Assembly: GCA_035041965.1 (NCBI GenBank)
Contig: JAPYMA010000346.1
Location: 1 to 64,000 of the forward strand
Source: Anisakis pegreffii
Lineage: Eukaryota > Nematoda > Chromadorea > Rhabditida > Anisakidae
DNA: 64,000 nt
Direction of reading: 5' to 3'
In this document: positions 36,147 to 51,496 of the stretch, piece after piece
Layout: the number at the start of each line of letters is the position of its first letter
Position numbering within the stretch: the stretch's first letter is position 1
The notes under the pieces: model-generated
What the model was told of the DNA's origin: nothing
Seen by the model: only the letters and a program-made list of their open reading frames with translations
Database searches by the model: none
Program-made: the position numbers and the translations under genes

Positions 36147-38679
36147 CTAAGAGGAATGGTTGTGAGAAACTAATCGTTCTCGTTCATCCGCATGTCCTCT
36201 AATTCTCGCCAGAATTTCATTCATATCCAAATAGAATCGGCCGAGCAAGCACACTGTTGCAAGCAAATTCTGAAATTTCGACAATAATTTAAGGAAATTA
36301 ACTTTCAAAAGATTCCGGAATAGAACAAATGCATTACAAGCAAATAAGATCAGTAACAACAATAAATGCATGATGTCAATGAGATACCATAAAAATAAAC
36401 AAATAGAACACGTTATTCCATCCGTATTTCGTTTGTACAATCGGCACAATAAACTGCCCGATCGCAGAGCCAATCGACCCTGTACCATCCACTAAACCCG
36501 AGACTGTGGCCATAGCCTTTAGTAAATGTTAATAATAACAAAAGCAATATGTAATAACAACAAACATGAAGTGGATATAATATCAGGGATCCACATAGGG
36601 AAGGAATTACTCATTTTTTAGTAATTTAAGGGGAGGTCAAGGGACAATGGAGGGCAATTAGTGAATCGCTGCTCCGGAACAGCAGAAGTACCCAACACAT
36701 AAATATGACATGTATTAACGATAAAAACCTCTCCAGATAAACCCAAACCTGTGCATTTGTTGATAAAACAGGCTGTTTTCCGAGGTCCACACAAATCGTT
36801 CCAACAATGAGATTATACGGACCAGAGATGGTAATACCAACAAAAGTCATAACAATTGCATTCAACACGGGCCATGCACCAATACCAATGTAGAGAAATA
36901 GGATGATCAGGGACGCGAACAACATCAGCACTATCACTGGACTTCGGTACCCCAGACGATCCTAAAATTCGGTGATACCCGCCTGATAGATTCGGTGATA
37001 CCCGCCTGAGTGTTCTATCAACACTGATATTTGTGAGGAGCAAGTGGTTTCATTCCTTCTGCATCCACCAAAGTGAATCCTGCTCCCCGTTATACACTCA
37101 TTGTAACCAGATGAATACACGGTACAATCCAATAGAAAGCCGAAGTTAAAACTATATTATTCTATAAATGGAAGACTTCTTGAACTATTCTGCACGGAAC
37201 GTGAGCAAAATTATAAAGCTTTACTTTTTAAATCACACTTGAATGAAAACTGAAATCAAATGTAAATAAACAGGGTAATCAGTAACCGATACAATCCCGC
37301 CAAGCACCGAACCCGCAAACCCACCAACATCGTACCAGATCGACAAAGCATTTGCTTCCCTCTCACTCCATTTATACTTTTCAGTCAGATAAAACGGTAA
37401 CCAAAAGAAGAATGCATAATTCACGAACTTCAAACACGTATTGCACAAACAGTACTGAAAATATTTATCATTTTTGCAATAATATCAAAATGAAATATCA
37501 CCGCCAGTAATAAACCCAAACTGAACAACAACTAACGATTGATCACAAGATGAACCAAAAAAAAACTCCCTTCAGATAAGATCAAACCAGCGATTCCAGC
37601 TGCAAATCTTTAATCAAAATCAAAACCAACCGGAATAACATTCGGTAACAACAACGCTTCAATAATCCCAATTGGCGCACTTTCTTCTCCATTAATACCA
37701 CCAGTATCACCTTCCTGATCTGCAGTGTGTGACGGTAATGTCTGTCTATCGCTCTCTTGATCGATTGGTTGATATGATAAACCGTCTCGTCGCGGACTAT
37801 CTTCTATTGTTAAAGCTACTATCAATGCACCCACAACCATCAAAGACGAATTAAATGCAAATGTATACTGAAATTGATTATAAAAAGAAGTCATTCACCA
37901 AATGAAACTAATAAAGAAATGAAATAAGAATATTTACTTACCTCATAACCTGACGGAAGTATCAGTGTGATTAAAATAGCTCCTAAAATATTTCCAACTG
38001 GCTGACACGCAGCCCAAAGACCCATTATAAAGCCACGGTTCGAATTATCGAACCAGTTACCCTGCAGCATCAATAATGAGGTCAACAGTCAATAGCCAAT
38101 AACAACACGACAATAATTCTCAAATCACCAACCATTATCGCAACTTCGTTCGGCCATCCACACGCTTGCAATGAACCAAAAATAATATAAGTCAAAACAT
38201 AATACGGCATCGAATAAAAATTAAACCATTTGGGTACCGATCCAAATAATACTAACTGAAATATAACAAGACTCAAATGAATACAGATGAAGATAAACTA
38301 ACTCACCGCCAGCGCAGAAGCAACCATACCAAAAACGATCACATTTCGTGGATTTAATCGGTCACCTAACCATCCCCAATAAAACAATGACTGAAAATTA
38401 ACAATGACTTGATTAATCCAGTTATAATAATTATAGACAAAAACACTCACAATGGCGTATGCAGCCATAAAAAGCGCATCCAACAGACCCAAAAAGGTTT
38501 CTGCTCCACTCACCGATGGAATAAATGCCCCATCCTGAAATGAATCCCTCTGTGTCATCTCCATCTTCAAAACAATAATTAAAAATAAACTAACAACAGT
38601 CGTGTTCCTTGTCCAATCATTTGTTATTGATGCTTTCACTCCACTTAACGTTTTTCTGCTCGCATGATACAAAGCATAA
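36147..38679 (-). CDS. SLC37-family sugar-phosphate/phosphate exchanger
   Basis: Major-facilitator membrane protein of the family that swaps glucose-6-phosphate or glycerol-3-phosphate for phosphate, usually in the ER. About ten exons cover it. The first recognised exon begins at 38679 with YALYHASRKTLSGVKASI, the family signature after helix 1. Further blocks are GAETFLGLLDALFMAAYAI, GDRLNPRNVIVFGM, LQACGWPNEVAIMVGNWF, RGFIMGLWAACQPVGNILGA, a hydrophilic central loop rich in Asp, Glu and Ser, then FFWLPFYLTEKYKWSE, WYDVGGFAGSVLGGI, a second GYRSPVIVLMLFASL half and GLVDGTGSIGSAIGQFIVPI. The tail RERLVSHNHSS ends at 36147. A short upstream exon with the start codon is missing. Whether it is closer to SLC37A1/2 or A3 cannot be settled here. 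Confidence 0.88.
36967..37012. repeat. 23-base tandem duplication beside a 3' splice site
   Basis: ATTCGGTGATACCCGCCTGA occurs twice at 23-base spacing (from 36967 and from 36990). On the minus strand it lies immediately before TTTTAG and the SLC37 exon that encodes DRLGYRSPVIVL. Confidence 0.9.
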
Positions 38680-39783
38680 CTGAAGGTTCATCCCAAAATC
38701 AGTTCTCTTCTTAATTGCATAAAGCTTTTATCGCAGTGACAAAATTTTATTCTATGCGAATCAAATTCCTGTCAAACTCAATCAATCCAACTGAATTTGA
38801 ATAATCAAATGAATAAAACCTTGCGAACGTAATCAGAAATACGATAATCTTCTTGCGTTCCCTCATAATTCAATTACCAAGTCGATTAATGATTGAAGCA
38901 GAAACCTTTAAATAATAATTTTATTAACAAAATCAAATCAAATGATCATCCTTTATCAATTTTAATACAATAGAAACATCAATTCAGTAACCAATCACAA
39001 ACGCAAACGATTCATAAAAGCAAAGTAAACACAGTGCTGTGCGTTTTCAAGCGTAGTTATGTGAGAATCTAACACAACTTTCACATTATCTTCACCAATG
39101 AAAAGAATCAAAGTGCGACAAAACGCTCACTATCAGGGCACGGCAAATGCAAATTCCATCAAAGTCCAAACGATTTCACTCCCAAAATAACACAAACCAT
39201 AACCACCAAACGCATATTTTTTCCTCTTAAAAGCAGAAGCGACTTGTAATAAAAAATCAAATTGATTCCAACCATAATTCATCGAAAATTCCAAAAGGAA
39301 ATTCCGTTTTACTTTCCATAAAAACTTCCCTTCTCCAACAAAATATCAACAACCCGAATGCTGTCTAAATTTCTTATCAACGACAACTCCAATCGTAAAC
39401 AATGCGATGAGATAAGATCTAACACAAATGCAAATAATAAGGATGGTTCATAAACCGATTTGCTTTCTCTTCAAAAAATAGAACAATCTTTACATCATTC
39501 AATTTTATCATATTCCATTCACACATCAATCAAAAACACGATCAATAAATATGAAAAAATGAACAAATTCTCTCAATGAATGATCATAAAACGGAGAATC
39601 TCGTGCTTACAGAGACAGCTTTTCGTTCGCCACGATACTATTTTAAACCCAGTTTCGTTCGATTTCAGTACAAACTAAACGAAATTCGTCAAAATTGAAA
39701 TGAAGAAGCAAAAGTTGAGTAATATCATATCAGCCCGAGAAACGAAATCAAATATCATGGTCGAAAACAAAACAGCTACGAGA
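38680..39783. other. Spacer between CWC15 and SLC37
   Basis: No gene recognised. It should contain the missing first exon and promoter of the SLC37 gene and the CWC15 3' untranslated region. Confidence 0.4.
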
Positions 39784-40953
39784 TTATTTGATATATTTTT
39801 CCATGAATTTGCGATGGAATTCTGATCGAATAGCGTCATTGATGAAAGTGGTCTCTTTCTTGCGTTCCTCCAATCCTTTTGCACAATTCTTGAACACAAC
39901 ATCGTCGTCCCATCGTCTTTTCACCTTGATTGCAACAAATAGAAACGAAACTCTTTAAGTACCTTTCAATTAAGTCAGCAAAAACTTACTTTAAAATCAA
40001 CCGAGTCAGGATTCAGCAACGGATTGCCATGTAGGATGTTTTCGGTTCTTATGCGTTCCTGAAAACAATATCAAAAGTTGAAAAGCCGCCATTCCTCCTC
40101 ACAAAAATCACCCAGCCAGTCAAAATTATCGAACCATCTAACCTGTTCTTCAGCTATTACTGCATCTCTTTGTGCCTTCTCTAAAGCTCTCTCCTTCTTA
40201 ATTCTCGCCAGTTCCGCCATCAGTTCTGCTGTATCATCCTCATCAGAACCAGAATCCTGTCAAAAAATGCTCATCTGATATTTTCAAAATTTTCACAAAA
40301 GAGTGGTTAGCTGCTGAAGTTGCAATTTGCTAATCACTTCCGTGAAGCCGGACATTTCGAGGATGCAACTGCGATTGGCTAATCACTCGCGTATCAGGAC
40401 TGTAATCATAATTGTCTTTTACATATCACACAAGTCCCAACTGATTGAAAAAAATGACAAATTTGTAGATGAAAAATCAAATGTGCACATCGAAAACAAC
40501 TGCATGAAATATGCCCTCACCTCATTGAGTTCGTCGTAAGAATCATCCTCATCCTGTGCGTTAGTTGCAGTTGTTGCTCCAGCTTCAATTCGTGCCTTTT
40601 TTGCCGAAGAGCTGGCGCCTCCGCCACTCCATCCACTCTCTCTACCTCCTCGACGATCTCGCGAGTCCCGTTCTTTCTGTTCCAGCTCACGGCGTAAATC
40701 CTTAACAACGATCATACGTTTCATCTGAGCGATAATAAACTGTCACTCATTAACCCTGTCACTGATCAAACAAACAAATGACCTTTGATCTGAGCTCGTC
40801 AGCATGTCCCTGGCCCTTCTGTCGATACTTCAATTTCGTATGCGACGGCATATCTTTACTCGAGTACTGTTGCGATAACTTTGACAAATCCCCTTCATTA
40901 CGGCCCGTACCACCACGAGCCGGATCGAACGTTGGTCTGTGAGCGGTTGTCAT
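39784..40953 (-). CDS. cwc-15: Spliceosome-associated protein CWC15
   Basis: Small largely unfolded protein of the Prp19/NTC complex that helps hold the catalytic spliceosome. Five exons join to 224 residues (human 229): 40783-40953, 40521-40700, 40143-40256, 39990-40058 and 39784-39924. The N-terminus [20 protein letters not shown] is the family hallmark, followed by [20 protein letters not shown]. An [15 protein letters not shown] helix and an acidic [11 protein letters not shown] with [16 protein letters not shown] follow. The C-terminus has [28 protein letters not shown] and ends FMEKYIK. Exons 2 and 5 use AAG acceptors at conserved joins. It shares a complex with Crooked neck at 51.5 kb, but the genes are not adjacent. 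Confidence 0.96.
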
Positions 40954-42033
40954 CTTGCTTAAAGCATAAACTTTTCAACTTCCACTGAATTCGAGCCTCA
41001 AAGTTTTCCAATTCACGAACAAGGAACATTCCTAAGCCAACACATAATCACAGTCTCAATCATGACAGATGCTATTCAAAAATATATCAACGTGTAATCA
41101 ATCAGATATTATTCAGTAATGTTCCAAACATTTCGAGTAAACCAACATCAAATTTATATTCAACTTTATTGCTGTTATCATTACAATATCACCGAATCAT
41201 TCAATAACATTCAACACAGATGATCTCATTAATCAATCATTACAAAACCACTCCTAATAATAAACGGAATGCAATTGAGAATAAACTTTCCTTCATTTCC
41301 GGCATAAAATTTAATGGAAATTTCCACTTTTCGTTCGTAAACGTCCAAATTCAGATGCCAAAATCTGCACAAAACAGCAATCAAAAATAAGCGAGTGATC
41401 ACAATGACAAGCTTTCAAAGCATTATACTAAAGAACTTTCCCATCTCGAAGCATGATCCCATTCCAACAGACAAAGGAGTAACGCTTGAAATTTAATGTC
41501 AAGATGGATAATGAAAACGATTATTCCGATAAGCGTTGAATTCTGTCCGAACGTCTCTCGACAGGATCAAATGGAACCTCCACGAGGGATGGGCGTAATC
41601 CAGGAAGTCGAATCTCCCCGCTGAGAGGGAATGTTCACAAATGCAAAATCTCTTCGGGAATACAATACATAGACGACTCGATAAATCCTTCCCGAAAAAC
41701 TCGCTCGCAACAATCAATTTTTTCAGAATGAGTCGAATTAAATCGAAAAGTTCAGACTGATCGAATAAAATATAGCATTTGCAAATGGAAAAATGCACTA
41801 AAAAAACTCACACAGATAAAGCAAAAAGACAACGGAACAAGAAATGAAATTGGAAGACAACGGAACAAGAAAAACAAATAAATTTCTTCGAAAACGAATT
41901 AACACTTTTTAATTCTGATTGAAACTTCAGAAAGGTGATTGATTGTTCAAATAAAGATCCATCAACAACACAACCAAAACAATATCACTCACAAAATAAA
42001 AACCGAAGTTTACAAAAGTGATTAACCAATCTG
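40954..42033. other. Spacer between ARP2 and CWC15
   Basis: No supported gene. A minus-strand frame at 41499-41798 of about 99 residues has no similarity I recognise. Confidence 0.4.
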
Positions 42034-43782
42034 TTACTTCACACCCAATTTCCGCATGCACTGCACCATACCACATTCCTCGTATTCTTGTTTCGATATC
42101 CAAAAGTCCTGTAATCATCCACAATTAACAACCAACCAACTACCCAATGAACGAAGAAACATACCGTGTCTCTGTCTCTCATCAAATGCGCTAGCACTGC
42201 ACCACCCAGAAAGACCATATGCTTGCGGCGTGGTGGTGCTTCGATTCGGATTTTGAATTTCTGAATAGAAGATTAAATACTATAATATTGCCATAATTCT
42301 GAGTATTAACCCAAACTCGAATTCAAAATCGCACAGTTATGGTTCAAAAATAAACCTGGAACGACTCAGCATTGCCTTTTAGAACACGATCCAAATACAA
42401 CTGTTTGAGTTCACGCTCCAAACGGCTTGGCAAACCCGGATACATTGTGGTACCACCCGAGAGCACAATATGCTTATAGAATTCCAAACGCGTATCTACA
42501 AGTTTGAACAATGAAAGAAACGAAACAAAACAAACAAAACTAACCAATATCTGCAGACTGAATAACACCGAACAAGAGTTCACTCAGACCACACTTCTCG
42601 ACGTTGATCAAATGAGGCTGGAACAGCACCTCGGGTGCTTCGAAGCGCTCACCACCGACACGTATCACACGCCCATCGGGCAACTGCAAGTGCACACGCT
42701 CACAATGAATATACATCAAACAACACCAACTCACAGTGAACGGCTCGGTAAGCACGGTCGTTTCGAGTGCAAGACGTTGCTCTTGCTCAACATCGTATGC
42801 CACATAGCATAACTTCTCCTTCAATAGGCGAACCGTCTCGAAATCTGCTGAATGATTGAATGCATATCCACGCAGTAAAAGTAACTGAAAGCACATCACT
42901 TTATTCCACAATTAACAATCCGAAATAAGACCAGCCTTAATCAAATATCTGGTAATATCTCTGCCAGCTATATCCAATCTTCTTGTAAGATGACTCAGAG
43001 CGAACCCTTCATAAACTGGGCATATATGAGTCACACCATCTCCACTGTCAACCACCACACCAGTCAAAAGTCCTTGTGCATATAGCGTCAGGACTGCCTT
43101 CAAATAAATCATCTATATTAGCAAAAGAATGAAATTCCAAAAAAGTAAAAGTCATCTCAAAAAGTTTCGAAAAAAATACTAGGTAAAAAGCAACCTGAAC
43201 AGCAATATACAACGAATTAAATCCATATTGCTCGAACATTACTTGCAATAATCGTTCACGATTTCCACTCGGATTCAAAGGAGGTTCTGTTAGGAGTAGT
43301 TTGCATTCCTGCAGAAACAGTTTACAGTCTATCAGTGTACAACAAAACAAAAGACAACAATACCTTCGGATCAATATCCAGTTTTTCTGGTCCGAAAGTA
43401 TAATCCCAAACGTGCGCCATATCGTCCCAGTTTCTCACAATACCATTCTCCATTGGATAACTACAGTCCAACATTTGGCGTAATTGTGTGCACTCTTCGC
43501 CAACCATTAAATCCTTCAAACCACTTGCATTTTATTACCAAAATAATCATATAAATAACTAGTCACCTTCACTTCGATATCACCAATTCGCTGCGACGAT
43601 CGCACTATCGGACGACCCACAACAGATGGGAAGATGTGTGATGGAAAATTCGTTCCCGCATAGCCACACTTAACGAACTGAAATTGAAAATCAATCGATG
43701 AATGGGATAATAAGATTATGAATAAGCAACATACCCCTGTACCATTATCGACAACAATGATCTTTCGTCCTTGCGAGTCCAT
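42034..43782 (-). CDS. arx-2: Actin-related protein 2 (ARP2)
   Basis: ATP-binding subunit of the Arp2/3 complex that starts branched actin filaments. The start is at 43782 ([16 protein letters not shown]) and the stop at 42034-42036. About ten exons cover the whole protein, near the usual 390 residues. Visible blocks in order: phosphate loop DNGTG with [74 protein letters not shown], the second nucleotide loop [93 protein letters not shown] and the final QEYEECG with KLGVK. No break was seen. In this window it pairs functionally with Ena/VASP, the other actin assembly gene. Confidence 0.96.
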
Positions 43783-44402
43783 CCGCTCAGATCAATTCAA
43801 TTCCACTGATCCCAACTAAAAAACACAAAAATGAATTTCATTAATGTTTTAATGAAAAATATGACAATTCTCTAATGCCACATTAATAAATCCTGTCCAA
43901 AAATGTTTACCTTCCTCAAAATAATTCATAACGATAGTGACCTTTATATCACATTAAAAATGTTTCATTCTCTTCTCTCCCTTAAGAAAGTGAGTCACTT
44001 GACTGCGAACAATAAACGAACGTCTTCAGGTGTGTCTTTGAAAAAATTTATAAAACGAAAAAAGAGATATAAATCTAATACTAAACGCCAAGCCCTAATA
44101 GTAATTCTATTCTGTCCTCAAACCGCAATTTGAAAGATCAAATAACAAAACGTAAAATCCCATACGAAAGTAATCGCTTTCGAATTGAAACAATCGATTC
44201 AATGCTTGCAAAAGACGATAAATTATTATCACATATTTATATACATACACAATATGCGAAGTATTCATCAAAGAGCGAAAAATATAAATACAGTGTAATA
44301 ACAACAATAACATGAATATAACAACAACAGTGAATATACTCACTGACCAATCAATTCAGAAAGAAGTTCAATAGGTTAAAGCTCCCATTACATTCTCTTC
44401 TA
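43783..44402. other. Spacer between SLC35B2-type gene and ARP2
   Basis: No gene recognised. Should hold the ARP2 promoter and the transporter 3' end. Confidence 0.4.
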
Positions 44403-46577
44403 TCAGATTGCAACTGTTCTTTGTGCACCACTCAACCCAGAATTGAAATACTGTCGGTAAATATTCGAAAAGATGGCCGCAAACACAATGAACAAGCCAA
44501 ATACACCGCTTACGGACATCGGATGGCTATAAGCCACAGCTGATAGCGCTATAGACAGGATCTGTCGAACAGTCATCATTACCGCGAACACTATCGGACC
44601 GAAACGTTCGATCGTCATATAAATGACCACCTGGAATAACTATTTCTTTCTTTATTACTCTCTTAAAAGCATAATCTAATGAAAAGCAATCGCACCTGAC
44701 CACAGGCTCCAGAAAGCGAAAGCATTAGAGCGTCTCGAGCAAATGACTTATGTGAAACGGCGAAATGAATCGATGAGAAGAGAGTGCGTTGTTCGATCAA
44801 AGACACCAAACACAACACCATCGAGAATGTATTCACCAGAAACATCATCTAAAAACAGCAATTCGTTTTCATAACGCGAAAGCAACAGCGTATCAACCTG
44901 ATATTTCGACACTCTCGGCTGTGTGTCAAATAAACGTTTCTGCCAATTCAACGTAAACGCATCAAACATCAAATAACCAATCATCAAACACATTCCAGAC
45001 ACTGCACTTATCCCACCATCTGCAAACCTCAACAAATTATCATCTACAAAATAATGGTCAAAAAAACGTGAAGAAAATTTATAAAAAATTGCCGAGAAAA
45101 CAGAGGAATCACCATTTTTTGCTGAAAAATCGAAGAAAAATTGGAAAATGAAAGAACCTTCTGTGTCTTTAGACGTGTGCGTTTGATTGGATAAAAAGAA
45201 GAGTGATGCACCAAGTGAAATAAATACCGCAGACACGCACGCGGCCTTCGAATAACGCTCACCTCGAACCAAAAAGCCGAGTAACATTGTTGGCAGTATT
45301 TTCGAGGCCTTGCAAACCGTCTGAATCTCACTCATAAGAATACAATGATAAATAAATAAAAATAACCTGAGTCGGGAATGAGACGTACTTCAACGCCTCG
45401 TACTGACACCACGAAGAGAGTGTGTTCGAGATGGATGTAAAAGAATGCTTGTATAACGGTGGAACATGAACTGGCTCTCTGAACGATACACTGTAAACAT
45501 CACGGATATTTCAAACAAGGACAATTACCTTTTCCTATGGAACAACAAGTAAGAAGCACTCAGAATCAATGCAGAGATTCGATTCAGAAACACCAAGAAC
45601 TGAGTATCAGAGAATTTATGTACTTGACTGGAAGAGGATCGCAGTGTATAACCCTGAAATAACTCATTATGACCACATAACGACACTCCAATAATGAAAT
45701 AACCTTTGTCATAATTCCCTCTTGAAAGAAGCCCATCGTGATCAGTGTGATTTGCAATGAAATGAAATAGATAAACAGTCGAACAGAATCGTCAAAGAAA
45801 CGATTTCTTTTCGACTGAAGAACTGAATTTGATCTCTTCGTATTTCCAAATGTGATCAGATCATATTCCCGATTACCAATCGCAAAACTTATCAACCATT
45901 TATTCCACAATGTTGGCGATTCCAGTTCATTCGCTGAAATTCATCCCTTCATCCATTAATAATAATGATAGCAATCATAACAATGATAATAATAGAGATT
46001 AATATTAACCAACCTTTATATTTGCGTCTAACAATTGCAATTACCAAAAACATTGGTACTATCACAGTTCCATACCCAAATAACATAAACAAAAATCTGA
46101 ATAACCAGTACTCCTTAAGAGCATCCAGATACATCCTACTGCCACTTACTTCATTATGCTCACCATCATTTATCACACTGCAAATTCCAGTATAAATAAT
46201 CAAGTTTATATCAAAGAATAAAGAAATTGACTAAAAAAACGAACTAAAAGTCAGCAAAATCGGTGCTCGTTGTTATTGCTGAATATGTAGCAGATTCATT
46301 GGTAATATTCAACATGTGAATATCGATTCTATTTAGCAACAATACCTCCTTCAATACAGAGTCTAAACAATAAGTGAAATAATAAACACGAACATCTGAA
46401 CCATATCAGATACTGTTCATAGTAATAATCTGCAATAAAGATTATATCAGCTTTAAAGGCACCGATTGTTTCGTAGATATCTTGCACCTTTTCAAATGCA
46501 ATCGAATTTATTTTACAAATTAAATCCGAATCGCATTCATTTAATAATTCAAAAGATAATGTGTGCAGTTCAGTCAA
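44403..46577 (-). CDS. pst-1: PAPS transporter, SLC35B2/PST-1 type
   Basis: Golgi membrane carrier that imports 3'-phosphoadenosine 5'-phosphosulfate so that glycans such as heparan sulfate can be sulfated. Several exons were recognised. Near 46140 is MYLDALKEYWLFRFLFMLFG with VIVPMFLVIAIVRRKYKG, like the first helices of Drosophila Slalom. Then come GFFQEGIMTK (the conserved WG-LQE-IMT helix), YEALKYVSFPTQ, KASKILPTMLLGFLVRGERY, MIGYLMFDAFTLNWQKRLFD, MMFLVNTFSMVLCLVSLIEQ, LSLSGACGQ and the end block ERFGPIVFAVMMTVRQILSI with GVFGLFIVFAAIF. The stop is at 44403-44405. The N-terminal exon up to 46577 is open from an acceptor and its true start codon was not located. Confidence 0.88.
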
Positions 46578-47027
46578 CTGCTATTTCATTTCGAACGCTC
46601 ACATGTCAACTTATAATTCCTTTAATCGATCAGTAACAATCATTTATGGAATATTCAGAACAAATCATTGAAAATGAATCAACTCGATGAGATGATAAGA
46701 TCATTAAATCATATGAGAACATTGGATAGCAAAAATAAAAATGAAAAATAAAGAACAATCGAGCAGTACTCTAGTTGGCTAAATGGTAAAATTTAATGGC
46801 AAATGTTAATAACCACAAAAAACAACAATAATATAAACCAAATCCACAAAACAAATAACGATGATTACATTGGAACAATCATAACAAATACCAAATTGCG
46901 TAACGGATATGATATCAAATGCTTTCAATGAGCATTAAACAGATAGACAAATTCAATTTCTAGTTCCCAGTGCGATAGAAACTGCAGCTTGTAACCAATC
47001 CTCATTACTCTTACCATTCCTTCAATT
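46578..47027. other. Short spacer between MAP4K and PAPS transporter genes
   Basis: Only about 450 bases separate the two minus-strand genes. No gene is seen. The distance allows either a separate promoter or polycistronic expression with trans-splicing. Confidence 0.4.
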
Positions 47028-50768
<3,741 letters not shown>

Positions 50769-51496
50769 CACCCTTAAATTGTTTGCAACCGCAACTAACC
50801 CAATTATGAAAATCGATCGTATCATATCTCTCTCAAACAACTTACTAACCACAATAAAAGAGCCGTCAGCGAACCGAACAACTCATCCTCACTATCTAAA
50901 CAGCAATACCTAGACCTACTTCACACTAAACTGTATGCAAATAAACCAAAATGAATAACTAACCCATCTGTACAAACAACATCAACAAATATTATTATTA
51001 AATACCCACTGATCTTCTCTATTTAATCATAATTGTGTGTTATATTCTTACCCTTAAAATACACATTATGCCCATAAAATAAAGTATACTCTAATACTTA
51101 AATACCGATTTCAACGGCACTTTAATTCAGGAGTAATGCAATACCCTTCAGGCAATGTGAGAATCATTTATACGGGAAATTTTTTCAACTGATTCTCAAA
51201 TTCACAATCAGAATAAAATCATTAAAAAGATAACAATATACGAACAACAAATTGTCGTATATAACAAAACAATGAGCTATTCTCAATAAGCTGAGACGTT
51301 AATGACTCCAGTTGCCAAACAGTGAATGAAACTTGAACATAATCCACTGCAATGTTGTATATGAACGAAACGATGAAGCAAACAAAACAATAAAATACTG
51401 TACAATGGGAATAAAAAATAACAAATTGAAATTCAACAATGATAGGAACACTCTGACACTGACGAACATTACAATCACTTACATACAACACATTGT
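50769..51496. other. Spacer between Crooked neck and MAP4K genes
   Basis: No gene recognised. Presumed promoter of the kinase gene and 3' end of the Crooked neck gene. Confidence 0.4.

Noticed and set aside
41499..41798. 99-residue minus-strand frame
   Set aside because: No family similarity, no neighbouring exon in frame, and A/T-driven composition.
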